Below the pieces are notes generated by a model, which ran no database searches, was not told the DNA's origin, and saw only the letters and a list, made by a program, of their open reading frames with translations. A stretch of 64,000 nucleotides of DNA. It comes from Homalodisca vitripennis. Its lineage: Eukaryota; Arthropoda; Insecta; Hemiptera; Cicadellidae. The DNA is taken from NCBI RefSeq assembly GCF_021130785.1, contig NC_060214.1, positions 5,731,001-5,795,000 on the forward strand, given 5' to 3'. Below, piece after piece: positions 1 through 13,985 of this stretch. Numbering within the stretch: position 1 is the first letter of the stretch; the number at the start of each line of letters is the position of its first letter. A program made the position numbers and the translations under genes.

Positions 1-3000
1 TCTGTCCAGATCAAATGATGGGAAACTTTGTGTTTGTACTTAAAATATATATTCTACGTGCAAAAGAGATGGTGTTATTAAAAGCGATTAAAATTTTAGT
101 CCAACTCATTATAAGAAGCAGTTTTCAATAAAATACTTTTGAATTGTGATAAACAAGATTTTTAATCGCAGTCGTTTAAACTTTTAGCGGTCAAGTTCCG
201 TAAAGAAAGCGTAATAGGCTACGACTAAAAATATACAGGCATATTGTAAGAAACTTCGCGAGATTTAGTACCTTCTTTTATTTTATAACATATAGACAAG
301 TAAAATTTAAATTGTGCCCTGAAACAGATCCTTGGTCGTGACCACTAGTAGAACATTACATACAATAATTATGCAATATATTTAGAGTGTAAAATGAAAT
401 TATTTGACTTTTAGAAATGAATAAATTTTTGGTGGGCTATAGATGTATGTTTTGCACGAGAAGAATTTTTCGTTTCGCGTCCCGGAACGTCAACCTTGTT
501 CGCTCTGTAACCGCTAGAGGTGGAACTATCGCGCCCATTTTGATGTCAGGGCGTTTCTCCGTTCAATGGTTATTCAGGCGTGCTAGAGGGAGGTAGCTGT
601 CGCTTCTTGTTGAAGTGACTACTTATTTTGTTGGGCTATGTACATATGTCCGACTGATTGAAAACGTGTACATGGTTTATTTACAAAATGTATTAAAGTT
701 GACGATTGCAATACAATGTCAGAAATTGTTTAAATGCAATAAAGATATTATTATTGTTATTATGTTTTACACGGGGAAAAACTTTCGTTTCGCTTTACGC
801 ATGTTTTGTTTTCCATATTATTTTAAACTTTAACGACAGCTTTAAAGAATCGTAAAAAATCGGTTACCTAACAATCTTATCAGTACTAACAAAAGTTGAC
901 CGTAATGAACAATCTTTCAAGAGAGAATTAAAATAGAATATAAAACACAATACCATACAATATTATTTATGATATGTAAAGTAACGAAATGCTTTTCTAA
1001 TCTAGTATTGTTTTACAATGATTTTATTTTCTAACTGCTCGATCAGGTAAGTCATATTACCTGAGCCACATTGTTACATTTCTTCCAAAATATCGCATAG
1101 TCTACACGCGACTACAGACATGTAGAAAGGGATGAAACAAAACTCATTGTTAATCCATATGACGATATGGATGCAACAATCCTTACATTCTTGCTTCTGC
1201 GGATTGTTCTTGGTAATAAAATTTTTCAGGTTACGTTACTTAAACTCCGATTTGAAAGGTGTCGTTGACTTAAAATGCAAAACTAACGCTAAACAATCAT
1301 TAAAAATAAACTAAAGTATTTGTTAAATACTTATTTCAATATATCTATGACTAGTAATTTATTTATTAATGAATCCAACTTAAAATTTATGAAATTACTG
1401 CATCATTTATTAGCAGTAATTATAGCCCATCGGTTCTGAATTGAATTTCAGCACGGTTATTATAAATTCCTATGCCAGTTCAACTAGTTTCGTCCTGACG
1501 AGACTTAAAAAAGGGTTTCAAGAAAATTGATTAAATTCTTTATAGCTAAAAAAGCTGTAGTGTAATTTAATCCTGGAAGAGAATTAGTCTTTCTGTTGAT
1601 TATAGTTATATCTTTAACTCAATTGAATTGGGTCTTACTTTACATTCACATAAAACATTAATTACATAAAAATAGATTTAAATACAAAGTTGACTGAATA
1701 AACGTCAAAACCATCAATTGACTTTTTAAAATGATAAATTGAATTATTATCTCAAACGATAGAAACAAAATTATAACGAGATATTGAAAAAAATAGATCC
1801 TGTGTTTGTAATTTATGTAGCAAGATTTTATTCCTGATTTTTTTTATTTCTTATATCAGTTATGATTAACTCATAATTTTTACGGTATAATAACGATAAA
1901 AATGAAGTAACTATTTAGGACATATCGATTGTAGCGAATATTATACTGACTAAATTATAGAAACTAGTGCAAATTATAAAAATAAAAATGTAAAAATTCC
2001 TATTAATTTAATAATTAAAAGTTAGTGATTATTGTAATATATGATATGTAAAAATTATTATCAAAAAAATAGTATAACATTAAAAGAACATATAAGTTAT
2101 AAGTAGTTGTCACTACTGTCGGTCAGTCCCGCGACTCCATTCAAAATTATAATTTTAAGATTTTAATTACTTTTTACCCTTTATAATATATTATTTACTA
2201 ATCACTGATTATTGTTTTGGTTAGTATTTTAAGATTAACGTACTATGAAAATCAATCACCAGGGTTGAGCATTGTTGTGCGTTTTAATTTCAATTGGTAT
2301 ATAGCCTCTTTATCCATTTAATATTTATTGTTTTTATATTTAACGGTTTTGCTTTTCAAATGAAATATATCAACAATGTATTTAATCTAAAAGATAAGAA
2401 TAATGAGTTAAACGAATGAAAACCATAGAAAGACGTTCAAAATCTAGCACTTTCATGTAGTACGGAGGTGGTCACAAAACTATCTTTTCAAAATGCACAC
2501 TCATAATCTATCCATAAATCGTCATTTAATTACTTAAGGCAGTTTAAATACAAGAAATCTCGAGAGATGGACCAATATAAATTTATGTCATGAAGAGATT
2601 GGAATCAAAAAGATAAAAATACGTTCTAAATAAGTGAATGATTGCAATAATGTGCAAACGCTTTAGTCGAGTTTAGCGTAGGGAAGCGCTAATGGCTGGC
2701 CATTCAGACATTTCAAACCGCAGTGAATGCAAGAGACAATGGGGAGCCATTTTATTTTACGGAGTGTCAGTTAGGTATAAGTCTGGAATTCTAATGTTTA
2801 TCTCTTGCGAACCATTTTAAATATTTATTACCAATTTTTATCTCTCGGATTGTCCTTTATGTGAAAATCCTTTAGGTAGATCATGAATGAATTAGATAAA
2901 TATGATCTCATTGAAACACGACAAAATATGAGCTGTCTACCTATATCAGATATGTTTTCTTTATCTGTCTAAATAACTTCACTAATTTATTGCTTTTATA

Positions 3001-3840
3001 TAAATTTTGGTTGTGCAATGGTTGTGAAGTTATAGTTTGCGGTTACTTTACTTTATCCCACATCCTCACTGGAACTTAATATAAAAATTACAATTTCAGT
3101 TCCCCCGTGAACATACAGGTACACAGTTTCATTGTTTATTCAGAAAGTCTGAATAAATTATTAAAGTAAAGTAGGGTAACTTATATCCTCCTCCTCCAAT
3201 AAAACACTTATATTTGAAGAAATCATATAGGGGATTAAGATCTCAAAATATCAGCAGCACACTTCTGTTGATAACTGTGGCTTTACACGGTTACTGTAAT
3301 CAGTAGGCTCTGATAATTCAAGTCGTGAACTCTAATGGCCAAATTAAAATATTTAGTCACAAAAAAATGTAAATAATTGTAAATATTTAAAAGTATATGA
3401 ATCAAAGACACCTAAATTAAATTTTAATTAGTAGTGCTTATTACCATAGAAATGCAAATTTAAAAACTACTTCTATAATCCTTCATTGAAGTTTAAGCAT
3501 TTTTAGTATTTTTCAGAAACATTTTCTAATACTTATTACATTTTCATGTTTTAATATTCAAATTACTGAGTGTATACACAAATGAGTAAGTTTACATTAA
3601 ACATGTTCACCTTCAATCAGCTTATGTTGAACAATTAAGACATCTTAATTCCAATCGGAGTAATAATGTTATTTAAGGCGAAATCGACTCACTAGTTAAT
3701 ATAAAGCTATAATTAGATCTAAGAAACTAAACTTATAGTAAATAGGCGTTAAAATTTTGTTGCACTTCCATTGATACGAAATTGTAATTATATGTTAATT
3801 GTGAATTCATAGCAACTGGAAATTTTTGTTTACTATATAT
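1..3840. other. non-coding AT-rich DNA
   Basis: I see no supportable gene here; open frames are short and have no recognisable domains. A GC-richer patch at about 465-610 stands out from the background. Its left part (around 450-480) and its right edge (around 625-660) resemble stretches near 770-810, so it is probably part of an old repeat. A fragment at about 2,690-2,830 resembles a dispersed repeat seen again near 44.5 and 51.7 kb. Confidence 0.6.
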
Positions 3841-3845
3841 TTTGT

Positions 3846-4020
3846 AGAGGGAGTGATGGAGAGGGATAGGCGGAGAGAGGGCGGATTGGGGGAGTCGAAG
3901 GGCGAGAAGGTGATTGCGGGAGAGGATGAGAGGGGGTGGGGGAGTGGGAGAGATGATTGGAGGGAGGTGAGAGAGAGGTGAGAGAGGGGAGAGTGGCGGA
4001 AGAGGAGGGAGAGAGAGACT
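3846..4020. repeat. polypurine (GGGAGA-rich) tract
   Basis: About 175 bp of the + strand is almost all G and A, in irregular GGGAGA, GAGAGAGG and GGGGTGGGGG blocks. Such mirror-like purine tracts can form triplex or G-quadruplex structures. A second, similar tract lies at 43,895-44,075. The serine/proline/leucine-rich frames read on the - strand are by-products of the composition. Confidence 0.85.
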
Positions 4021-4259
4021 TCCCCGTGCTGTCTGTAGTCTACGGTGTAGTACACCAACTAAAAACCTCACTCTCAGGTATCTATGTCTAACGTACGATA
4101 TTGTTCTTCATATTAAAATATTAAATTGTTTGTTATTTCGTATCCAAGGAAAAATATTAGTTGATTAGCAGATGTTGCAGATATCGTCTTTCAAGCAATA
4201 ATAAGAGCACTACAAGTTTTCGAAAGTTCTATTTTTGATCTCTAAACTCGAAAACTGCA

Positions 4260-4448
4260 ATGAGCGCCGACGAAATGAATCACTATATAACATTGGGTCT
4301 CCCCAAACTCCCGCCCTACGTGTCCACACTGTTCACCGACCTCTTGTGTCAAGAAAGTTTTCTTTTCCAAATTTCATACTATAATGCTTGTAGCTTGTAT
4401 AAATACAATGTCAATTTTAAAAACATAGATTTTTTATACCTACAGTAA
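4260..4448 (+). other. possible short coding exon, unidentified
   Basis: An ATG-led frame of 62 codons. Its first 30 or so codons are clearly richer in G and C than the flanks and have a balanced amino-acid make-up (starts MSADEMNHYITLGLP). The remainder reverts to AT-rich, low-quality sequence. This could be a first exon whose splice site I cannot place, or chance. I do not recognise the protein. Confidence 0.15.
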
Positions 4449-5404
4449 TTTTAATATACATTTTGTATCATTGTAAGATATATTAACGTGACAAATGTTA
4501 CAAAAATCTGATTGTTACTGTAGAAATGAATAGTATCTCAAATTAAAATTTAAAGCTATGTGAAATGTAAATTTGATTTATGAGCAATTTTGGTTACTAA
4601 TAAGATGTAAAATATGTCAAAATTAACGAAAAGTTGTGAAGTAATTTATATTTTTATTAAAACAGGTGCTTTAACAAAAGAAGGCAAATAAATGTGAAAA
4701 CATGGGTAAATGAATATACGGGATGAATCGGATGATTCCGCACATACGCGGAAACAATTTGCATGGAGTCACTTTTACTCAGGGTAACACATTTGAATTT
4801 TTGAACTAAAATCATAAACTTCATTGTTTTAAAAACGAAGATTTGTATAGGGAAGAAATTAAAGGAAACTAGAACACTTATTTGGACTCTCCACGTTTTA
4901 AAAACTTTAGTTCCCTTACACGCCCAGGTATCAGTCGTGGAAATACTACGTCACAAGCGATATCAGAGATGTGCTGCTGCTGATTGTGTTATCAGTCCTG
5001 TCACGACCGGCTGATTGAGATGATTCCATCAGCCGGGGAAAGATGGACCAAACCTAATAAGCGCATCAGTTTATATATCTTTATACGTTCCTAAAATACG
5101 ACTACATGTTGTAATCTTGTTGTTGTTTTAAGTCTTCACAAGAAGGCGTTTAGTGAATAATTCACTATTTATTTTTATGTTGACTGTTTCATGTGATTGA
5201 CATAAATAGATTTTTATGTAACTACTCAGGTATTTGGTAAATTTACAAACATATTTGATAATTATCTTTAGATGTCTCATAAATCTCTAAGTGAATAATT
5301 AGGTGCATTAATAAAAATACTCTTGATAAACTTGTATGGAAACTGTTTGATTGGAATGACAAGCTATTCTAAAATTAAATAATATGTATATAATTGGTTC
5401 TACA

Positions 5405-5468
5405 GGACACAAATGCGGATCTCTCACGTGCGAGTCGAATATGCTACTATTAAACCATAGAGTCCTTA
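5405..5468 (-). repeat. tRNA-like relic (SINE-like fragment)
   Basis: Read on the minus strand, this matches the first two-thirds of the tRNA-like sequence at 17,011-17,080. The shared parts are GGACTCTATGGTTTAATAG, which contains a degenerate A box, and GTGAGAGATC. The B box is lost. A nearby stretch at 5,540-5,575 resembles 16,912-16,950, so both loci appear to carry pieces of one repeat family. Confidence 0.45.
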
Positions 5469-6164
5469 TTTTCTTTCAATTAATTTCTTTTTGACAGTTT
5501 CTGCCACATATGTGCTTCAGTACGTGAACTGACACATAACTGGAGGATCAAATACCTGTCAAACGACTTTTAAACCTTGATTAAATTTGTACCTATGGTG
5601 TTTGCTTAGTCGTAGGCTACTGTGTCTTCAAAGAGTTTTGATGGTTTGATTGGTAGTTGAAATATTTTGCTGTGTATGTTTTCTTTAAAAAACCGTAGTT
5701 TAAAGGTACCTTTGTCTCTAAAAGACAAATACCCCCGTGGGATACAGAGACGAGCAAAAAAGAGATGATTCTTGAAAAATATAGTAGATAATTCCCGGCA
5801 AATAAAGAGAATTTTTTTCATCCTACTCAGTCATGACGTTAATGGCGTCCATAAAACTCCATGGACCATCATAGAACTTATTCTTCTCTGTGTACATATG
5901 ACATGTCATGAAAAATATAAAACCTACAAATTAAGTCTTCCTCAAGGTACCTTGCCACACGATATACTTATTCTGTTATTCGTTGAGTCAGGTTTCATAT
6001 CAGTATTGAAATAATAAAATTTCCGGATAGGAAGGGAAAATACAACAACGCAGGAGTGCGCTTAGAATAAGGTACACGTGTTTAGATGTAACGTTTAAAT
6101 GTCTCATACGATTGTATACAAATTGATTACAAAATTATTTACTGCTTTTATTTGTTGCTATCAT

Positions 6165-6465
6165 AACCCATATGACCAATGTAATAATGTTCAGTAACGC
6201 TCAGCCAAATCCATGGAGTGACATGCACCATCATCGAACTCATTGTTGTCTATTTAGAAATGAAACTTCATGAAAATTTTTAAGTTCATTTTTGAGAAAT
6301 CGTACATAAAACAGGCAGACGGGCAAACAGAAATGAATTTTTTCATCCCGTCAAGTGATATGCTTTGCTCACATAATGCTAATAAAATAATCGCCATTAA
6401 GGTCCGCGATAAAGCTATAAGAATTTTAAAGGGAGGGAACGCAATTTCATCTAGGATTAGGTAGT
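6165..6465. repeat. dispersed repeat fragment, family B
   Basis: The segment contains CATGGAGTGACATGCACCAT followed by a CAGGCAGACGGGCAAACAGA tract. The same order recurs at about 45,930-46,170 and, more degenerate, at 5,830-6,010 and 35,440-35,690. I read it as a decayed interspersed element. The 64-codon frame here is not supported as a gene. Confidence 0.55.
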
Positions 6466-9027
6466 TTGCATACTAACAATATTTTTCGGATTATGAATAA
6501 TGTTTAGATTTATTTACAGATGATTACAAATGTCCTGAATGTATCATCGTTATCTATATCGTGTGCCGTGTGTGTTTGTTACAATACCGGTTGGTAGCTG
6601 CGAGTTAAACTAGAAAGTAGCGAATCAATCGTTTGAGAACTCCCGATATCGACGTTCTGCATGAACAAGTTCGATAAATGCCAGACGTCGGGTCAGCCCT
6701 TGCATGATACACTCCTGCTACAGGATAGTGGCTCAGCTTGTTCTCGTTTTATGAAGATAGGTCATATAGTCAGACTCTAACTCAGCAGTTTTTCTAATCC
6801 TGTTTTAAATAAACAGACTCATTTTCCTCTTCAGTTACCCTATAGTTTTAGTATCTTCATTCAACAAAAGCATATTGGACAAATTATACATATTGGACAG
6901 ATTGTTTTTGTATAAAAAAAGTTTAACTACTATAAATAAGTAACCTCTATCAGAAATAAATTCAAAGTATGCGTGTTGATACTTTAATACGGGTAAATAA
7001 TTTTGTTTGTGTATGAAACGTTGTCTATCAGTTCCATGAAATCAAGTACAAATAGTATGTAGCACAAAACACCACAAAATACTTTCAGTGTGATATAACA
7101 GTAGGAACCGGGTGACAACCGAACTAAAAGGAAGATTGTAAAGGAAGACAAATAACATCTACTGCGGTACGTAACACGACACTTCACTCTGAGACCAAAC
7201 ACCGTGATGATGTATCAGATATCGTGTAGGGGTAACACAATAGCTTATTCATGCACTCTGTAACCAATTTATTTGACCCTTATTCAACTGGCATATAAGT
7301 TATATTTAGGTAATTCAAGGCTGTAAATATAAATCTAACTAATATTTATAACACATAGTAAACTATAAGAAATTTGAATTGAGTATGAATTATTACATTA
7401 GGTTTATTACGCATTGTATTTAGAAGAATGTAATAGTAAAACACATCTTTTTTAAATATTTTAATAACATTGTATTGTAGTGTGTGACATATGCAAACCA
7501 GGTTTGTGGAAAATAAACCGTTGTTTAATTCGTTTAGGCACGTGTCATAAAGTTTTATCTGGCATGAGTAATATTACTTTTATTATAAAACTCGTATTTA
7601 ATATTATTTAATATGTCTTTACATTATTAATAAGTAAAAAAGTTACAAAAGTCAGACTTGGTATGAATGTGTCTAACAATATTTAACTTAGGATTCATCC
7701 GTATCAGTAAATAATGTTAAAATTATATATACATTTTTGTTTTGTAAAATAAAATGTTTTATTTTTAACTAGCTTTAAATATTTATGTAAAATATATAAT
7801 CCAGTACTACCTATAAATTATTATAAGTTAATTTTATCACGTAAAAATAATATTTCAAATGTTTATTGGTTTATTCTATGCGTTGTTGTTATTTTAGAAA
7901 AGTTGCTTCCAATAAATCGTTCTCTGTGACATTTTGTTTAAGTTTTGTGTTCTTGGCGATTGCTTGCTTGCACTTAGGATTTTCACTAAAATTGTATTAA
8001 TTTTATTTCTCAAATTTGTATTTTAACCCATGAACATAGTATAGTTTGTAGTACAAAAAATAATAATATTGAAGTGTTGTAAATGACATGTGGCTTATCC
8101 GTACCTTGAATTTATTCCAAAAACAGTAAATTAATTATTCCAAGTCTGTTTAAATCCCTTTGAAAAGAATTCACTGGCCCAGAAAGTTCAAATCTGCGTA
8201 CACACATGAACGCACGGAAATCTTTCACCCGTGTAATAATTGTAACATCTTTCATCTTTTAACATCTGAAATTGTAATGACAAGTCTGCTTCCTATTATA
8301 CATGCGGGAAAATACTCGTTTAACTGTGGGCTTTAACCATTGTTGTAATGAATAACATCAAACTCAATACAAATTTTCCTGGTTGTGCATTATTCGTACG
8401 TGTATGAGTCTTGTCTGGATGATGTACTGTTCAGTTAAGGTTATGATCATGTTTGATTACGATAAATAGATGATTTTTAATGTGGAAATATACATGTTAA
8501 GTCTTATTTATGTTACATGAAAATAATATTGTAGTTCTTCAGCAAGATATACATTTTGTTTGAATATACAGTGATTTTGACTTCATGTAACTATAAGGTC
8601 AATATGAATTAGTTTTAATGCATTTTCGCTAAACTACTCTATTAATACTAGGCACCTTGCCTAAAATAATTATTTTGACGTACATTTGGATAGAAAGAAC
8701 CTTTAGCAAATTCCAAATTATAATACTTGTTGGATAATATAAATAACGATTAAATTGATGTACGTCTATCTAATCGGATTTTATTTTATGCAGCTGATAT
8801 TATACTATTAGGCCTAACATGTAAATTTGGTTTTAATTTAAATTTAACATTATTTGGAAGTTATTACATAAAACACCTGAGCTTTTTTTCTAAAAAAAAT
8901 ATTTATACAGTCATGAAAATAACATTTGCAATTACCAACTACAACGTATTAATAATGTGTGACTTATTTAGGTTTTCCCCTGCGATGCGAATCACTGGCC
9001 AGGAAACGCACCGCAGACAACACATGA

Positions 9028-9064
9028 GCGCACGCACGCACACACCCACACCCACACACACACA

Positions 9065-9156
<92 letters not shown>

Positions 9157-9163
9157 GCGCGCG
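9028..9163. repeat. (CA)n-(CG)n microsatellite
   Basis: A CGCA/CCCACA lead-in passes into an uninterrupted CA run of about 70 bp, and then into a pure CG run of 22 bp at 9,142-9,163. Alternating purine-pyrimidine DNA of this kind is the classic Z-DNA-forming sequence. The His/Thr- and Cys/Val-repeat frames across it are artefacts. Confidence 0.97.
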
Positions 9164-9169
9164 TCTGCC

Positions 9170-12100
9170 GTTTGTGTCAGTTTACACCGCCTCCATTTCA
9201 CAGCTGGAATTAGAATTATTTTTCGTGTGGTCCGTGTTTTTCGTCTTAGGAATTAACAAGAAAATGTCAATACAATAAATTACCGTTTGGAATTTTGAAA
9301 TATTATTAAAAAATTTGGTTTTAAACTGAAAATATTACAGAAATATTATATTGTACTGAATTAATCAATCATAGTGAACTATTGTGATAAGTTGCAAAAC
9401 TTTACAACACTAAAAAAAACATGTATTATAATAGAAATAAATAAATCAATTTACCTGTATATTTGTTTTGTTACGTCTTATTGGAAAACTATTACTCCAA
9501 TTGTAACATTTAATTACTTTAAAAAGTCGTTTGCACCCATTTGACACGAAAAAAAAAACTTTCTTTACCTGAAGTGAAAAAACCGAAAAGCCTTAGAATC
9601 ATAGATCGCAAAACACTGAACTGATAAGTTGATAGATATATTGAGGACTTGGTACTCTACAATGGCATGGCTTTTATACCAACTTAGAGGGTTCAATGAT
9701 TTTGTAAAGTTTTAGTACCGTTTTTGTGTTGTAGAAATACCAAACATTAATATTATAGTTGTATATAATTTGTGTAACTAAGTGAACTCTACATAGTGTG
9801 GTACTGCACAACCTAGGGAGACTTGTACATGACTTTAGTCACTCTAACTCTAACTCTCTCTACCTGTCTCTCCAGACATTCATCTTATCGCACTTTATTC
9901 TCGGGTAGTAAATAATTTATATGCTTACTACAGGTAAGTTTTTCCTTAAGTAAGTCTTTTTTTCCATTTATTGGACCAATACATAATTCTACATAACATT
10001 AAGGTTGAAGACGGTTTTATGCGATAAAAATAAAAATACATCAAGTTATTACTTTTCTTCTTTCCATTACTAGACTTGTTAATAAATATTTTACAATAAG
10101 ATATGTTTGGAAAAATTAGCACTGCAGTACATAGAGTTGTACATATTGGAACAAGTTCATATAAATAATCAACCACAGCAATGAAAATAAAGTTAAGTGG
10201 TATTACTGCGGGTTAGTCCGTCAGTGCTCTATCATGAGTTGTTGATTTAGGACCCGAAGTTAGTTTATCCACAAAATGACGTTTGTACAGGGTTTCAGCA
10301 AGCGACCCGGACTAGTTTGATTTACAGTAGTTGAACATTGTAATTATCTGATATTAGAAAAATCAACTTTCAGTGACATTGCTCCACGAACCAGTAACAC
10401 AGTTACTTATACACTTATGTAGTTATAACTACTTTATAGGGTTTCAAAGTAAGTTAACCTTCTAAATTATGACATACGAGTATATTTGTATATTTATAGT
10501 AGCCGTTACTTGATTATAACTATTCTACAATAACGTTAGAGTTAAAGGTATTATTAAATTGTAACACTAAAATTAAAATTCCATACAAAGACTTTTACTA
10601 CAAATATAAGAATGATTTCTTAGTACCTAAAAACATGCAAAATGGATACCTAGTCAGTGCATATAATTGTTTGGGAATATATATAAATTTAATTTTGGAA
10701 AAGAAGAGCCTTTATTCTAATCTAGACAAAAACTACTGTAACTGTTAGTTTACCCAAAATGATAGAAATTAATAAAATTTTCTTAAATAATAAATTATAT
10801 ATTTAAAACTTATATTTTTTCATATTTCTTGCAGCCTTAGATTAATGTAGATTGGTCTCATATCAAACAACGAAATCACAAATTAGAGCATTTATCCCAT
10901 TCTGATCAATGTTTACGGTTATACTAGTAATATTCATGTAAATTAATTTATGGTGCTTAGGAAAAATAAAAATAAAAATGAAGTTTGCTGCCTATTCCTT
11001 GTAATTCATTATTTTATTTTAAAAAAGCTAATTCCAAATAATAATCGACCAATGGAGGTCAGTGGTGTACTGAAAAATATCAAACGTAGAGCCACGCAAC
11101 CGTGCCAAGTAAAACCATTCCACTGTTAACGAACAGTTTATGTATAAATGTAGAGTCGCACACAATTGTGGAAAGTTAAATAACTATTGACTAGTTTACG
11201 TACAAATCAATGATTAATTCAATAAAGTGGATTGAATTTCTTTTAACAAGAACTTACTTTCTGAATAAACGGAGAGTCCACCCATTCATAGGATCTTGAG
11301 GTCACCATGGTTATTTTTTTTATTATTGGTGCGATTGCGAAAAATATCATCGAGATATGAAATTTTCAACCTGTTCATTTGTTGCCTTACAAATTTAGGA
11401 ATCGTATTTTACATAATTATTAACACTGACTTTGGTCATCAGTTTTGGCTTGTGTCTGCGAGTATTTAAATGGTTTATATGTATTGTATTGGGAGAAGCT
11501 AAACAGTTTGTCAGTAAGCTGAAAATGAATGAGGTTCTCAATACGATAAAGGTATTCAAATATATTTGCTCACACGGTCAATGATCACAGCGCCTTTGTG
11601 GCAAAGTCTACGCTTATATCATTGACTATTTGCCTTTCTCACAGTTACAGAAGCCAGTATATTTTCGTGGGTGAACGAATGATTAAAATTGATATTTTAA
11701 TTTGCTTAAATAATACTTGGTTTTAATTAATCGATAAGATTGATTTACCGATGATATTATCTTTAAGTAGTTCTGTTGAACTAATAAAAGATTTTTGGAG
11801 AAGCAACATAAAGCGAAATTATAGATTTATAAAATCTTAATATTTTGATATATAGTCAAAAAATAAGAAACCTATATATTTTTGTCTATAATACTAGGTC
11901 AATTTCTAAGAAATTTCCACAATTTTTAAAACTATAGTGTTTTAGAGTATAACTACAGTGTTAAAACTATACGTAGAAAACAAATGTTAATAATTTAAAC
12001 ATTCAAAGACTACAACAGGTTCAACATAAACGCTTGAAGTCATAAACGGCTTTTAAACTATAGCAAACTTTGGTGATCTCGGTAAGATTTATGTTCCTAT

Positions 12101-12480
12101 CTATAGCAATCTTCTGAGCTTTAATATAAATATGAGATTCTTTAAAAGTGCAATACATTTATCAAATTTTTATAGGTCATAACTAAATGATTCTAAGTAT
12201 CTTTCAGTAAGCAGAAAGCAGTAATAAATAGTTTTCTGTAATTCTGCTACGATTCAGTCGCTTATATTAACAGTGTAGCTTACGCTGTTTTATTATATAA
12301 ATATATAAAATATAGTAAGCTTTTCTTAAAATAAACTAAACTATAAATCTTTTCTATCGGTCAATAGTATTTAGAAAGAAAGAAATGATGAATGAATTTA
12401 AACAAAGTTGGTTTCATAGGAAATTATACATCTGTTTATTTTTTAGTTATAATTATATTATTATAATAAATGTTCTACAA
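9170..12480. other. non-coding AT-rich DNA
   Basis: Nothing supportable: no long frame, no repeat array, and no RNA gene that I recognise. Confidence 0.6.
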
Positions 12481-12489
12481 TGGAACTGT

Positions 12490-13985
12490 AACAGGTGCTG
12501 AAATGTCGTTTGCCAGAGAATGACTGCGTCCATACAAGCATTACTGAGTATGTGCTAGAAGACACGTAACAATGGTAACAATGTTGATGTTTCTGATTAG
12601 ATTCCTTCTGTCGCGTTTATATCTATGAACATTGCAATTGTTATGGCTGAACATACAAACTATAAAGTGCTCAGTTGTCGTATGCCAGTGAATGACTGTC
12701 TATACAAACACTACTGACTATGTGCTAGAAGAGAGTAGGTAACAATGTTGACGTTTCGGCTCAGATTCCTTCTGTCGCGTTTGTATCCATGAAAATAACC
12801 ATGGTGATGGCTGAACAGACAAACTATAAAGTGCTCAGTTGTCGTATGCCAGTGAATGACTGTCCATACAAACATTACTGACTATGTGCTAGAAGAGAGT
12901 AGGTAACAATGTTGACGTTTCGGCTCAGATTCCTTCTGTCGCGTTTCTATCCATGAACATAACCATGGTGATGGCTGAACAGACAAACTATAAAGTGCTC
13001 AGTTGTCGTATGCCGGAGAATGACTGTCCATACAAACATTACTGACTATGTGCTAGAAGAGAGTAGGTAACAATGTTGGCGTTTCGGCTCAGATTCCTTC
13101 TGTCGCGTTTCTATCCATGAACATAACCATGGTGATGGCTGAACAGACAAACTATAAAGTGCTCAGTTGTCGTATGCCGGAGAATGACTGTCCATACAAA
13201 CATTACTGACTATGTGCTAGAAGAGAGTAGGTAACAATGTTGGCGTTTCGGCTCAGATTCCTTCTGTCGCGTTTGTATCCATGAACATAACCATGGTGAT
13301 GGCTGAACAGACAAACTATAAAGTGCTCAGTTGTCGTATGCCAGTGAATGACTGTCCATACAAACATTACTGACTATGTGCTAGAAGAGAGTAGGTAACA
13401 ATGTTTACGTTTCGGCTTAGATTTCCTTCTGTCGCGTTTGTATCCATGAACATAACCATGGTGATGGCTGAACAGTGCTACTATAAAGTGCTCAGTTGTC
13501 GTATGCCAGAGAATGACTGTCCATAGAAACATTACTGACTATGTGCTAGAAGAGAGCAGGTAACAATGTTTGACGTTTCGTCTTAGATTCCTTCTGTCGC
13601 GTTTGTATTCATGAACATAGCCATGGTGATGGCTGAACAGTGCTACTATAAAGTGCTCAGTTGTCGTATGCCAGGAGAATGACTGTCCATACTAACATTA
13701 CTGACTATGTGCTAGAAGAGAGTAGGTAACAATGTTGACGTTTTGGCTTAGATTCCTTCTGTCGCGTTTGTATCCATGAACATAACGAAGGTGATGGCTG
13801 AACAATGCTACTATAAAGTGCTCAGTTGTCGTATGCCAGAGAATGACTGTCCATACAAACATTACTGACTATGTGCTAGAAGAGAGTAGGTAACAATGTT
13901 TACGTTTCGGCTCAGATTCCTTCTGTCGCGTTTGTATCCATGAACATTGCTAAGGTGATGGCTGAACAGACAAACTATAAAGCGC
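12490..13985. repeat. 164-bp tandem satellite, about nine units
   Basis: The marker GTGCTAGAAGA recurs at 12,552, 12,722, 12,886, 13,050, 13,214, 13,378, 13,543, 13,709 and 13,873, giving a period of 164-166 bp. Central units are nearly identical; the first and last are more diverged. Each unit contains TTCCTTCTGTCGCGTTT and GTGATGGCTGAACA. No protein frame runs through it. Confidence 0.95.

Larger units (their letters stand above)
4450..8900. other. non-coding DNA with old dispersed repeats
   Basis: No gene is supportable. The stretch holds a tRNA-like relic (5,405-5,468, minus) and two fragments of a dispersed repeat recognisable by the phrase CATGGAGTGACATGCACCAT or degenerate forms of it (about 5,830-6,010 and 6,165-6,465). 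A segment at 8,165-8,220 resembles the left flank of the microsatellite at 9.0 kb. The rest is AT-rich without visible structure. Confidence 0.55.

Noticed and set aside
3733..4071. Pro/Leu/Ser-rich minus-strand frames
   Set aside because: They mirror the polypurine tract; no start context or domain.
8913..9278. A 121-codon frame and two minus-strand frames through the CA/CG repeat
   Set aside because: Their amino-acid make-up (His-Thr or Cys-Val repeats) is dictated by the microsatellite; there is no other evidence of coding.
12490..13985. A CRISPR array
   Set aside because: Repeats of 164 bp without short unique spacers, in an animal-type genome; it is a satellite.
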